Part shown: positions 26,415 to 35,104 of the stretch, piece by piece
How positions within the stretch are numbered: position 1 is the first letter of the stretch
Layout: the number at the start of each line of letters is the position of its first letter
Assembly (NCBI GenBank): GCA_902627335.1
Contig: CACOIV010000010.1
Coordinates: 1 to 49,691, forward strand
DNA length: 49,691 nucleotides
Direction: 5' to 3'
Source: an uncultured Prochlorococcus sp.
GTDB lineage: Bacteria; Cyanobacteriota; Cyanobacteriia; PCC-6307; Cyanobiaceae
Notes under the pieces: model-generated
Told to the model about the DNA's origin: nothing
What the model saw: the letters and a program-made list of their open reading frames with translations, nothing else
Database searches by the model: none
Translations under genes and position numbers: made by a program

Positions 26415-28001
26415 ATGTTTAAATCCAAAAGAATAAATACTTTTACAGTATCAACAATATGCATATTTTTAACATTATTTCAATATTCTTGTAAGACAAA
26501 TAATCCATTAAAAAGAATTACTGTGGCAAGTTCTGGGAAAATCAATTCTATAGATCCAGCGAGAGCAAATACTTTAAAAGCTTTGCAATTAATAAGTTCT
26601 TTAGGAGATACTCTTTATGAATTAGACAATAATGGGGAATTGATCCCTAAGCTTGCCTCAAAAATGCCCGTTATCTCTAAAGATAAATTAAAAATATCTA
26701 TAAGTCTTAAGACAAATATACTTTTTCATGATGGTACATCTTTTGACTCAAAGGCAATGAAATTCACTATAGAAAGATTTCAAAGGATTGGAACAAATAA
26801 TTATATTTTAGATAAAAAAATTAAGTCAATTGAAACACCAAATAAGAGTACTTTAATAATTAATTTAAATAAACCAACAAGTTCGCTAGAAGGATTATTA
26901 ACTTCAGTCAATTTAACTGCCATCTCACCAAGTTTTTATAAAAACCATTACGATACGTTCCTTAATAATGATTTCGCAGGAACGGGTGAATATGTTTTGA
27001 AAAGTTTTTCAAATGAAGTTCAAATATTAGATCCTAATTTAAATTATTGGGATCTCAAGCCTAAAAATCAAGGCATAAATTTTATAGGTTACTCTAATTC
27101 CTCTTCTTTATATGGAGCCTTAAAAAGCAAGCAGATAGATGTTCTTTTATCAAATTCGATTGATGATACTCAAAGAAAGGATTTAAATTTTTTAAGCAGA
27201 AAAAAACAAATCAAAGAAGGTATAAGTAATCCAACTGAAGTAAGTTTTATAACTTTAAGAACTAATATTGAACCATTAAATAAAAAAGAAATAAGATTAG
27301 CAATTTCAAAAACCATTAATCGAGAAGAAATAAGTAAGAATGTAAGTTATGGTTTAAGAGATCCTTCAAAATCAATAGTTCCTCAAATCTTTAAAGGTGA
27401 TAATTTAGTTTCTTGGCCAAAATATAGTCCTAAGGAAGCAATAAAAATTCTCAAAGAAGAAGGTTTCTGTGACGGAAAAACTTTAAATTTACCATTAACT
27501 TACAGATCTAATGTCCCCACTGATAAATTAATCGCACTTTATTGGAAGAAAGATGTGCAAGCTTATATGGAAGATTGCCTCTCAATTAGTATTAATGGCG
27601 TAGAGTCAACCACAATTTATAAAAATCTAAGTGAAGGATTATATACTGCTGTTATTCTTGACTGGACTGGCTCTTATTCTGATCCAGAAGCCTACCTATT
27701 CCCATTGCTTAGTTGTAATAAATTAGATAAACATATTTGTAATCAAGGAGAGTCCGTTTATAGTGGAAGCTTTTGGGGATCTGAAAAGATAGAAAAATTA
27801 TTTTTAGAAGGTCAAAATTCATATGGTAATGAAAGATTAAAAATATTACTTAATATTGAAAGATTAGCTTCAGAAGAAATACCTTATATTCCAATTTGGG
27901 TTTCATCTCAGAAAGCATGGTCACAAAAAAATATTTCAAAACCTGTTTTTAATGGAGCTGGCAGGCTTTTAATGGGGGATTTAGAAATTATTAATGAGTA
28001 A
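26415..28001 (+). CDS. ABC transporter substrate-binding lipoprotein, peptide/nickel family (SBP_bac_5)
   Basis: The 528-residue protein has a signal sequence ending LFQYSC, with Cys26 as the probable lipidated residue. It then has family 5 binding-protein features: ASSGKINSIDPARANTLKAL, ILFHDGTSFDSKAMKFTIER, and a C-terminal YIPIWVSSQKAW. This family binds oligopeptides, dipeptides or metal chelates outside the membrane. The gene overlaps the DppB-type permease gene by 8 bp. No DppC, ATPase or peptidase gene is nearby, so the rest of the transporter must be elsewhere or absent. The substrate is unknown. Confidence 0.88.
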   Translation: MFKSKRINTFTVSTICIFLTLFQYSCKTNNPLKRITVASSGKINSIDPARANTLKALQLISSLGDTLYELDNNGELIPKLASKMPVISKDKLKISISLKTNILFHDGTSFDSKAMKFTIERFQRIGTNNYILDKKIKSIETPNKSTLIINLNKPTSSLEGLLTSVNLTAISPSFYKNHYDTFLNNDFAGTGEYVLKSFSNEVQILDPNLNYWDLKPKNQGINFIGYSNSSSLYGALKSKQIDVLLSNSIDDTQRKDLNFLSRKKQIKEGISNPTEVSFITLRTNIEPLNKKEIRLAISKTINREEISKNVSYGLRDPSKSIVPQIFKGDNLVSWPKYSPKEAIKILKEEGFCDGKTLNLPLTYRSNVPTDKLIALYWKKDVQAYMEDCLSISINGVESTTIYKNLSEGLYTAVILDWTGSYSDPEAYLFPLLSCNKLDKHICNQGESVYSGSFWGSEKIEKLFLEGQNSYGNERLKILLNIERLASEEIPYIPIWVSSQKAWSQKNISKPVFNGAGRLLMGDLEIINE

Positions 28002-29016
28002 AAACTATAATAAGCTTATTAAATATACTTTTTTTAAGTTATCATTGATACCTTTGAGTTTACTTATAATTTCATCATTAGTTTTTATTTTATTAAGAGT
28101 GGCACCTGGTGATCCTGTCGATGCCATATTAGGTTCAGGTGCAAATGATATCGCAAGAGAAGCTTTAAGAACTAAATTAGGATTAAATGAGTCAATTCTT
28201 AGCCAATATTTTAATTACCTTGAAAAATTGATCCATTTTGATTTAGGAAAATCTCTTAGTAACCAAGAACCTGTAATTAATATTATTCGAAATTCTCTTC
28301 CTGCTAGTTTAGAGCTTGGATTTATATCTATTATAATCGCAATTTTAATAGGACTACCTATTGGTTATTTGGGATTAAAAAATAAAAATAAAAAAGCAGA
28401 TTACATATCAAGAATTTTTGGAATAAGTACTTATGCTATCCCACCGTTTTGGGGTGCAATGATGGCACAATTAATTTTTTCTGTGATTCTTAAAATATTT
28501 CCAATTGGAGGAAGATTTCCAATTTACCAACAATCAACAAATATAACAGGCTTTATAATTTTTGATAGTATTTTTAAAAATAACTTTCTTGCATTACAGG
28601 GTGCGCTTTATCATATTGCATTACCTTCATTAACTCTTGGTTTTTTACTAAGTGGAATTTTTAGCAGGTCTTTTAGATTGAATCTAGAAAAATCTTATAG
28701 TAGTCAATACGTTGATGCAGCAATTTGCAGAGGAATTGATAATAGAAATATTTTACTAAATTATGCTATTCCTAATGCACTTTTACCAATTTTAACAATC
28801 TCTGGCGTTACATTAGCTTCATTAGCTGGAGGTGCTTTACTTATTGAAGTTACATTCTCTTGGCCTGGGATAGCCCTTAGACTTCAAGAGGCAATAACTC
28901 AAAGGGACTATAATCTTGTTCAGGGTATTGTTTTAGTGACATCTTTTCTGATAGTAAGCCTAAATCTTTTAGTAGATATACTAATAGCATTTTTTGATCC
29001 CAGAATAGAATACTAA
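27994..29016 (+). CDS. ABC transporter permease, DppB/OppB type
   Basis: The 340-residue integral membrane protein has about six helices. It shows the DppB family pattern: FILLRVAPGDPVDAILG near the N-terminus and the EAA loop YVDAAICRGIDNRNILLNYA, which contacts the ATPase. FSWPGIALRLQEAITQRDYN follows near the C-terminus. It is translated from an ATG overlapping the binding-protein gene. Its stop overlaps the convergent hydrolase gene by 4 bp. Only one of the two permeases normally needed is present here. Confidence 0.9.
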   Translation: MSKNYNKLIKYTFFKLSLIPLSLLIISSLVFILLRVAPGDPVDAILGSGANDIAREALRTKLGLNESILSQYFNYLEKLIHFDLGKSLSNQEPVINIIRNSLPASLELGFISIIIAILIGLPIGYLGLKNKNKKADYISRIFGISTYAIPPFWGAMMAQLIFSVILKIFPIGGRFPIYQQSTNITGFIIFDSIFKNNFLALQGALYHIALPSLTLGFLLSGIFSRSFRLNLEKSYSSQYVDAAICRGIDNRNILLNYAIPNALLPILTISGVTLASLAGGALLIEVTFSWPGIALRLQEAITQRDYNLVQGIVLVTSFLIVSLNLLVDILIAFFDPRIEY

Positions 29017-30569
29017 TTTTTAATTATCTCTCTAACATGATCAGTACCTAATAAATGAAATTTAAGATCAAATGCATTTTGTTTTTTAATAATATCCATA
29101 CCTTTATTTCTTTCTAGAGTATTCAAAAATTTTACAATAATTTCCAAAGATAGATTTTGAAAATCGATAGGATAAGATCCTATAAAATTTTCATTAATAT
29201 TGTAAACATCATCACCAGAATCAATTATAGAATTTTCAGTAGTTACTCTTATTGGTGAGAAATGACTTGCTCCCTCAACTATAAGAAATCTATTATTAGA
29301 TTTACTTTCAGCTGAAAGAAAAAGTTTAAATTGTTCACTTAATAGGGGCGTTATTAAATCATATGTTCCACCAATTAATAAAACAGGTACATTAATCCCT
29401 ATTTTTTTAGGGTAAGGCCATATTAAACTTCCAAAACTATTAAAACCAATTATTGCTCTTAAATCAGAAGATTGATTAAATTCTGGAAGTGGTATTTGCG
29501 AAAGTTGACATTGTAATAATTTAGATAAATTGGTAACCGCAAAATCTACTAAAGCTGTATCACATCTTTCTTCAAAGCCATTAATAGGAGGATAACCCTC
29601 ATATAAAAATGCAATTAATGAACCCAAAGAGTGTCCCATTAAAATATAGGATTGATTTTTTAAATTAAAAAATCCTTTTTTATTAGCATTTATGATTTCA
29701 TTTAAATCTTTAATCCTATAAAGATAATTATCTGCCCCGCCAGGTAAAGCTTCTTTACCTTTTATTACTGCTTTAAAAGTATCAGAATTACTGCCTTCAT
29801 GATCTATAAAAATTACTGGCCAACCTCTTTTACTGAGTGCAGAACCTATCCATCTGAAGTTTCCAATATCTCCTCCCAATCCAGGCATAAATATAATTAC
29901 CTCCTTTTCAATATTATTATTTACTGGTTTCCATATTTCTACATTTAATTGATTTTTTCTATGTGAGACTTTTATACTTTTTCTTAAAGATGTAATATTT
30001 TCCTGCTCTTTAGAATTTAAAATTAAAATTTCCTTATTTTTATCAAAATCATTTAATTTACTAATTAATTTTTGTTGATCTTCTAACGCCTTCTTCCAAG
30101 ATGAGATTATCAAAATTAGATTATCTACATCTAATTTAATTTTATTAATTGGAATAGCTCTTAGAATATCAATAGTCGATAATTTTTCTTTTTTTTCAAG
30201 AAGATCTTCAATTGTATTAAAAAGCATTACTCCATTTTGATCTTTTGGAATAATAATAATATTACTTAATTCTGAAATTAATTTTCTACCCATCCAACTT
30301 CTTAAAAGCTGTTTAGAAAAATTGTCTTCATTAAAAATATTAAATTCCAAGAATTTTGATAATTCAAATATTTTTTTTAAGCCATTATTCTTAAACCACT
30401 CCAAGAGTTCTGTAGAATCTTCTTTATAAGTTCTTAATTTAGATAATTGATCTATTGAAATTGGAATTGACATTTCCTCAAATTTAATATTAATTGTTTC
30501 AGCACCTTTTAAAGGTTTAGCTGAATAGGAACTTAAAAAAAAGAATAAGAGTATACAAATGATTTTCAA
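29013..30569 (-). CDS. Secreted or lumenal alpha/beta hydrolase with DUF1400-like N-terminal region
   Basis: The 518-residue protein begins at a TTG with a signal peptide (MKIICILLFFFLSSYSAKPL). An N-terminal helical region resembling DUF1400 of cyanobacterial hydrolases occupies roughly residues 25-160. An alpha/beta hydrolase domain follows, with IIFMPGLGGDIGNFRW as oxyanion strand and SYILMGHSLGSLIAFLYEG as nucleophile elbow (GHSLG). A late Asp (GGTYDLITP) and His (VEGASHFSP) complete the triad. Substrate is unknown; lipase or esterase is plausible. Its start is 2 bp from the divergent MFS gene. Confidence 0.82.
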   Translation of the reverse strand: MKIICILLFFFLSSYSAKPLKGAETINIKFEEMSIPISIDQLSKLRTYKEDSTELLEWFKNNGLKKIFELSKFLEFNIFNEDNFSKQLLRSWMGRKLISELSNIIIIPKDQNGVMLFNTIEDLLEKKEKLSTIDILRAIPINKIKLDVDNLILIISSWKKALEDQQKLISKLNDFDKNKEILILNSKEQENITSLRKSIKVSHRKNQLNVEIWKPVNNNIEKEVIIFMPGLGGDIGNFRWIGSALSKRGWPVIFIDHEGSNSDTFKAVIKGKEALPGGADNYLYRIKDLNEIINANKKGFFNLKNQSYILMGHSLGSLIAFLYEGYPPINGFEERCDTALVDFAVTNLSKLLQCQLSQIPLPEFNQSSDLRAIIGFNSFGSLIWPYPKKIGINVPVLLIGGTYDLITPLLSEQFKLFLSAESKSNNRFLIVEGASHFSPIRVTTENSIIDSGDDVYNINENFIGSYPIDFQNLSLEIIVKFLNTLERNKGMDIIKKQNAFDLKFHLLGTDHVREIIKN

Positions 30570-30571
30570 TT

Positions 30572-31804
30572 GTGATTAATCCCAGTAATTTAAAAGCTAT
30601 TAATCTTTGGTGGATTCAATTTCCAAACCAATTAAAGTTAATAACTAAGATAAGATTTTTTGCTTCATTTGGAGCAGGAGGAGTTCTTTACTTAACATCT
30701 CTTATATTTAATAACATCGGACTATCTGCAACTGAAATTGGACTTGGTTTTACATTTTCAGCGATTTTAGGAACCATAACAAGAATTATTTCAGGGAAAT
30801 ACCTTAATAAGAATAAAAATATATCACTGCCTCTATTGATTTCATCATTTTTGAGTATTATTGCAAGTTTTCTATTATTTATAGCAAAAGATACTTTTTT
30901 ATATCTATTTGGTCAATCATTAATTGGGGCTGCAGCAGGTATATATTGGCCAGCAGCTGAGATCGCGGTCCCTTACTTATGTCAACCATTCTCTACCCCT
31001 AAAGCATATGCATTAGTAAGGACCTCTGAAGCTGTTGGTGTCTTTCTAGGTGTTTTTTTAGGAAGTCTGCTGAATTTATTTGTATATTTTAAATTTATTT
31101 ATTTAAATGATATTTTATGTATGATTACAATTATTTTTTTAATAATCAAAAATAAAAATATTATCGAGATCTCTTTAAGAGAATATACTTCGAATAATTT
31201 AATTAATTCTCAATCAAAGCAAAATAGATGGCACATAAATACAAAATTAATACTTTCATCAATAATATTATTAACAACATGCCTAGCACTTATTCAAGTT
31301 TCTCTACCTTTAGATTTTGTAAAAGGAGGAATATATAGAGAAGCCATAAGCAAAAATCTTACAAGTTATATAATATCTTTTCAACTTATTTTACTATTAT
31401 TCATTCAATGGCCAATTGGTAATTGGATATCAAATAAAGATCGATTTTTTGGACTTCAATTCAGCTTGATCAATTTTTCTATAGGATCATTATTATTATT
31501 TACTTCTAGTTACTCTAAAGAATTTGGATTGGTTTTAATGTTCATAGCAATTATTTTTTGCAGCTTAGGCATTTCTTCATTCCTCCCGACATCCTCTGAT
31601 ATTGTTTTTAAAATTGCTCCAAATAATCAAAAAGGTTTAGCATTAGCACTTCTTTCACAATGTTTTGCTTTGGGTTATTTTTCAGGTCCTTTTATATCTG
31701 GAAGAGTATTAGATATTTATGGTAATGCTTCTTTAATATGGTTATATATTTCGATACTTTGCTTTTTGTTAGTAACTTTAATATTTAAAAAGAAATTTAA
31801 TTAA
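30572..31804 (+). CDS. Major facilitator superfamily transporter
   Basis: The 410-residue protein from a GTG start has about twelve hydrophobic segments. It shows an MFS loop-like stretch between helices 2 and 3 (GTITRIISGKYLNKNKN) and YWPAAEIAVPYLCQP in helix 4-5. The fold is clear but the substrate is not; drug or metabolite efflux is possible. It is divergent from the hydrolase gene with only two bases between their start codons, so each promoter must lie inside the other coding region. Confidence 0.82.
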   Translation: MINPSNLKAINLWWIQFPNQLKLITKIRFFASFGAGGVLYLTSLIFNNIGLSATEIGLGFTFSAILGTITRIISGKYLNKNKNISLPLLISSFLSIIASFLLFIAKDTFLYLFGQSLIGAAAGIYWPAAEIAVPYLCQPFSTPKAYALVRTSEAVGVFLGVFLGSLLNLFVYFKFIYLNDILCMITIIFLIIKNKNIIEISLREYTSNNLINSQSKQNRWHINTKLILSSIILLTTCLALIQVSLPLDFVKGGIYREAISKNLTSYIISFQLILLLFIQWPIGNWISNKDRFFGLQFSLINFSIGSLLLFTSSYSKEFGLVLMFIAIIFCSLGISSFLPTSSDIVFKIAPNNQKGLALALLSQCFALGYFSGPFISGRVLDIYGNASLIWLYISILCFLLVTLIFKKKFN

Positions 31805-31810
31805 TAATTG

Positions 31811-32182
31811 TCAATTTTTATCAGAAATCTCTATTAGTCTTCTTTCTCTTAGAAATAAAAAAAAGGGTGCTGAGAATGCAAAAGCTATTAAAAATGTTCC
31901 AATATAAACAATCCACATATTTTTAATATTTAATTTTTTAGATTCATTAATAATCCATATAAATATTGCACTTGCTCCAATTAATAAATCTCTTGATATT
32001 GATTCAGATGCTGGATTATTACTTGCTAATTGGATAAAATTAAGAATATCAAAATCAGGTCCATACTCAACAGCGAAATTATAATTTGATATCATTGGGA
32101 ATACTGCCCCAAATATAGCTAAAACCAAATAAAGATAACTTAATTTGTACTTATTGGTTTTTAAAGAATAAAATGTGTTCAC
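31811..32182 (-). CDS. DUF2834 family membrane protein
   Basis: The 123-residue protein from a GTG start has about three hydrophobic segments and the DUF2834 layout: YLYLVLAIFGAVFPMI, then a loop with FVQ-like NFIQLASNNPASESISRDLL, then IGASAIFIWIINE and a final helix ending FFLFLRERRLIE. Its function is unknown in all organisms I know. It is convergent with the MFS gene (6-bp gap) and divergent from the PfkB kinase (33-bp gap). Confidence 0.78.
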   Translation of the reverse strand: MNTFYSLKTNKYKLSYLYLVLAIFGAVFPMISNYNFAVEYGPDFDILNFIQLASNNPASESISRDLLIGASAIFIWIINESKKLNIKNMWIVYIGTFLIAFAFSAPFFLFLRERRLIEISDKN

Positions 32183-32215
32183 GATAAAAAATCTTAATAA
32201 TATCTATATTAACCA

Positions 32216-33091
32216 ATGAAAAAGACACAAAAGAATTTTGATAAATCAGGAAAATACCAAAAAGGCAATTTAAGATTTGCGGTTATAGGTCATGTCGAAT
32301 GGATTAATTTTCTTGAAGTTGATTCTTTACCAAAGGCAGGATTAATATGCCATTCAAAAAGATCTTTAGAAATGCCTGCAGGTGGGGGCGGGGTTATTAC
32401 AAAAACACTACGTGAAATAACAACTGGCGACGTACATTTTTTTACATCTTTAGGCAATGATTTTTTTGGAATTCAAACCAAAGAAATATTTGAAAAAATG
32501 GGTATTCATTTACATATTGCATGGAGAAATTCTCCTACAAGAAAAGGATTTAGTTTAGTTGATAAATCAGGAGAACGATCAATAACTATAGTGGGTGAAA
32601 GGTTAGCACCTTCATCAAAAGATAATTTAAATTGGGAACTTTTAAAAGAAATGGATGGAGTATTCATAACTGCTGGTGATGAAGAGATATTTAAGAAATC
32701 AAGATCATGCCCAATTCTATGTACTACACCAAGGGCAGGTATTAAAACAATTAGTGACTCTAAAGTATTTATTGATGCTCTAATAGGAAGTAATTTAGAC
32801 CCAGACGAAATTTTTTCTTTATCAGATTTAACCAATATTCCAAAATTCATAATAAAAACAGAAGGTAAAGATGGGGGTATTGTATTCCCAGGTGGAAGAT
32901 TCAAAGCGGTTAATAATTTTATTCCAATTATTGATTCTTATGGTTGTGGAGACTCCTTTGCAGCAGGAATACTTTTTGGATTAGCTTCTAAATGGAATAT
33001 TGAAAAAACAATTAAATTAGGTACAGTATTAGGTGGTAATTGTATTGGAAATTTTGGTCCTTATGCAAATATTAAGAAAATTTTTAAATAA
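32216..33091 (+). CDS. PfkB family carbohydrate kinase
   Basis: The 291-residue protein is a ribokinase-fold sugar or nucleoside kinase. The N-terminal substrate signature is MPAGGGGVITKTLREIT, the centre has SLGNDFFGIQTKEIFEKMG, and the C-terminal ATP/anion-hole motif DSYGCGDSFAAGILFGLA contains the catalytic Asp in GCGDS. The usual GAGD reads GCGD here. The substrate cannot be told from sequence. Two small membrane ORFs follow within 10 bp each. Confidence 0.88.
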   Translation: MKKTQKNFDKSGKYQKGNLRFAVIGHVEWINFLEVDSLPKAGLICHSKRSLEMPAGGGGVITKTLREITTGDVHFFTSLGNDFFGIQTKEIFEKMGIHLHIAWRNSPTRKGFSLVDKSGERSITIVGERLAPSSKDNLNWELLKEMDGVFITAGDEEIFKKSRSCPILCTTPRAGIKTISDSKVFIDALIGSNLDPDEIFSLSDLTNIPKFIIKTEGKDGGIVFPGGRFKAVNNFIPIIDSYGCGDSFAAGILFGLASKWNIEKTIKLGTVLGGNCIGNFGPYANIKKIFK

Positions 33092-33098
33092 GATTTAA

Positions 33099-33287
33099 AT
33101 GAAAAATACTTCACATATAAAATTTAATAATGTCATTGATGCATATATCCTATTTACTATATTTTTTTTTACATTATCAATAAATGCAATATCTGCTTTA
33201 TTTGAATTATTTACATATGGAATTTTTAAAAAAGAAATTTTAACCGAAAGTAGTAAATTAGGTTTTGACATAACAATAAAAATGTAA
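33099..33287 (+). CDS. 62-residue membrane protein
   Basis: The ATG lies 7 bp after the PfkB stop. One strong hydrophobic segment (AYILFTIFFFTLSINAISAL) is followed by a polar tail, so a single-pass protein is likely. The next ORF starts 5 bp downstream. No homologue is recognised; the tight spacing is the main support. Confidence 0.5.
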   Translation: MKNTSHIKFNNVIDAYILFTIFFFTLSINAISALFELFTYGIFKKEILTESSKLGFDITIKM

Positions 33288-33292
33288 TTAAA

Positions 33293-33655
33293 ATGAAATA
33301 CATATTATTAGTTACTGTACTTGTACTAATTTTTTTATATTTAAAATCAAAAAAATCAACTATTAAACTTTTTAAAAAAAATAAGAAAATCTCAAATTTT
33401 AAAAAGTCATTATTAAGTAAGGAATTTAATATTAAAAAAATTTATCTTAGAAATGATGAACGAATCAATCTAAATCCAGATATTAATATTAAGGTTAATA
33501 TTTATGATAAAGATTATGAAATAATAAATAAAACTAATTTACACAGAGCAAGGCTAGCGAAATTTAAAAAATCAAAATTCAACGGGGAATTTATATATAT
33601 GGATAATGACGAAAATGTATATAAAATTATAAAGGGCTTAAAAAAGTATTTATAG
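33293..33655 (+). CDS. Membrane-anchored basic protein, unknown
   Basis: The 120-residue protein has an N-terminal anchor (MKYILLVTVLVLIFLYL) followed by a very lysine-rich stretch (KSKKSTIKLFKKNKKISNFK). A globular-looking C-terminal part contains NPDINIKVNIYDKDYEIINK. The topology suggests a cytoplasmic domain by the positive-inside rule. It is the last gene of the PfkB unit, convergent with the pentapeptide gene 4 bp away. Unknown family. Confidence 0.55.
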   Translation: MKYILLVTVLVLIFLYLKSKKSTIKLFKKNKKISNFKKSLLSKEFNIKKIYLRNDERINLNPDINIKVNIYDKDYEIINKTNLHRARLAKFKKSKFNGEFIYMDNDENVYKIIKGLKKYL

Positions 33656-33659
33656 TATT

Positions 33660-34178
33660 TTAACTACATTCAAGACTATCTCTTGTTGATACTCCTGTTG
33701 TTGGATTAATTCCATTCGCAATTTTACAAAGATTTCTCTGATCTTCACTATCAAGAATAGCAAAAGTAAAATCTGCGCCATCTATTTGTGCTCCAGCAAA
33801 ACTACTTCCGGAGGCAATCATATTTATTAAAACAGCATTTCTTAAATCAGTTTTTTGAAAATTAACCCTATCAGAAAGAGTATCTGTTAGGTTGATGCCA
33901 TTTAAATTTGAACCTTTCAGATCAGACAAAGTTAAGGTTGTCCCATGTAAATCAACATCACTAAAGTCAGCATCCCTTGCTATTGCTCCGGCAATTGATG
34001 ATAAGTGAAGGTCTTCTCCATGAAAATCATATCCCGTTATGTCAGAGCGAACATAACTAGGAACTTCATCACCTTCACCCTTTACTGCAACATTGGCTCC
34101 CGCATAAACAGGAGCAGTGAAAAGTATAAAAGTTAACATTATGGATAGAAAGTTTTTAAGAAAGAAAATTAACCTCAT
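33660..34178 (-). CDS. Exported pentapeptide-repeat protein
   Basis: The 172-residue protein has a signal peptide (FLSIMLTFILFTAPVYA, cleavage after AYA-like site) and then A(D/N)LXX-type pentapeptide repeats from about residue 50 to 145, for example ADFSDVDLHGTTLTLSDLKG and ADFTFAILD. These fold into a right-handed quadrilateral beta helix. Similar thylakoid-lumen proteins (TL15/TL17-like) occur in cyanobacteria and chloroplasts; function is unclear. A C-terminal Cys pair (NLCKIA...LECS) could form a disulfide in the lumen. The palindrome at 34232-34256 lies upstream. Confidence 0.85.
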   Translation of the reverse strand: MRLIFFLKNFLSIMLTFILFTAPVYAGANVAVKGEGDEVPSYVRSDITGYDFHGEDLHLSSIAGAIARDADFSDVDLHGTTLTLSDLKGSNLNGINLTDTLSDRVNFQKTDLRNAVLINMIASGSSFAGAQIDGADFTFAILDSEDQRNLCKIANGINPTTGVSTRDSLECS

Positions 34179-34231
34179 TTGAAGACTAATAATTATTTCT
34201 TTATTTTAGAACAAACGTTATATTATTTGAG

Positions 34232-34256
34232 AATGTGAATCAAAATTGATTACATT
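34232..34256. promoter_or_regulatory. Imperfect palindrome upstream of the pentapeptide gene
   Basis: AATGTGAATCAA and TTGATTACATT are near-complementary arms differing by one base insertion. A related half site AAATTGATTTTCATT follows at 34259-34273. The cluster sits 54-95 bp upstream of the pentapeptide ATG and resembles an operator for a dimeric regulator, possibly Fur-like. The identity of the regulator is not supported. Confidence 0.35.
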
Positions 34257-34452
34257 TTAAATTGATTTTCATTAAAGTTGAGGCGATTCACCATAAAAAA
34301 ATAAAAATATCTTAACTATAAAGAATATTTCATTAACAATATTAATTTCAAAATAATGAATTAGTATTAATTTAAAAATTACTTCTATTAAAAAAAATCG
34401 AACAAAATTAAACTTAGTATCCTATTATGTTAAAAATGAATTAATTTTAAGT

Positions 34453-34677
34453 GTGAAATTTAATATTCGGTTGGTAATCTTACTAATCTTTGGGATTATT
34501 CTATTATTTCAGGAAAAATTAAAATCTCATAATAAAGTTAATGGAGGTTGCGAATCTCATTGCTTAAAAGATAAATTTATGTTTGATAATTCAAATTCAA
34601 AAAAATACAAAAATATTAAATTTGAAAATATTAAAAATATAAATTCTTGTATTAATAGTAATTTCTGTAGGGGTTAA
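34453..34677 (+). CDS. Small exported or anchored cysteine-rich protein
   Basis: The 74-residue product from a GTG start has an N-terminal hydrophobic segment (IRLVILLIFGIILLFQ) and four cysteines arranged as CESHC and CINSNFC in a polar, Asn/Lys-rich tail. The Cys and His spacing could bind a metal or form disulfides outside the cytoplasm. No family is recognised. Its stop overlaps the convergent zinc-ribbon gene by 4 bp. Confidence 0.5.
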   Translation: MKFNIRLVILLIFGIILLFQEKLKSHNKVNGGCESHCLKDKFMFDNSNSKKYKNIKFENIKNINSCINSNFCRG

Positions 34678-34958
34678 ATTTTTATTCTGCTTAAATTTAA
34701 ACTTCTTAAAGATTTAGTATTAGAGGTTTGATAGATATCTTTTTTTAAATCCTTTTTATTAATTATTGATAATATAAAAGTATAAATAAGTGGCAATACA
34801 AAAGTTATTACTACAGTCAAAGAAATAATTTGCTTAATATTAATAAATGATTTCTTAATCATTTCTTCTCCGCATAAACCGCATAATAATTTACCTGTAT
34901 TACTTATAGATTTAAATTGATATTTAGAATTACAATATGGGCAGTAATATTTAATCAT
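34674..34958 (-). CDS. Membrane protein with N-terminal zinc ribbon
   Basis: The 94-residue protein begins MIKYYCPYCNSKYQFKSI and then LLCGLCGEEMIKK, two CxxC knuckles that form a zinc ribbon. A membrane helix follows (IISLTVVITFVLPLIYTFIL) and then a basic tail. Similar small zinc-ribbon membrane proteins occur in marine picocyanobacteria; function is unknown. Confidence 0.68.
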   Translation of the reverse strand: MIKYYCPYCNSKYQFKSISNTGKLLCGLCGEEMIKKSFINIKQIISLTVVITFVLPLIYTFILSIINKKDLKKDIYQTSNTKSLRSLNLSRIKI

Positions 34959-35104
34959 GAAAGAAGTATGTATTAAGGATTTATAAATTATAATTTAGTT
35001 TCAAATTAAATTATAATAGATTGCTATATTTTAAGTAAGATAATTAACTTTATTTCTTAGAGCAAAGAATATTCAATTTTAGAAATTTCAATATAATCAC
35101 AGAT

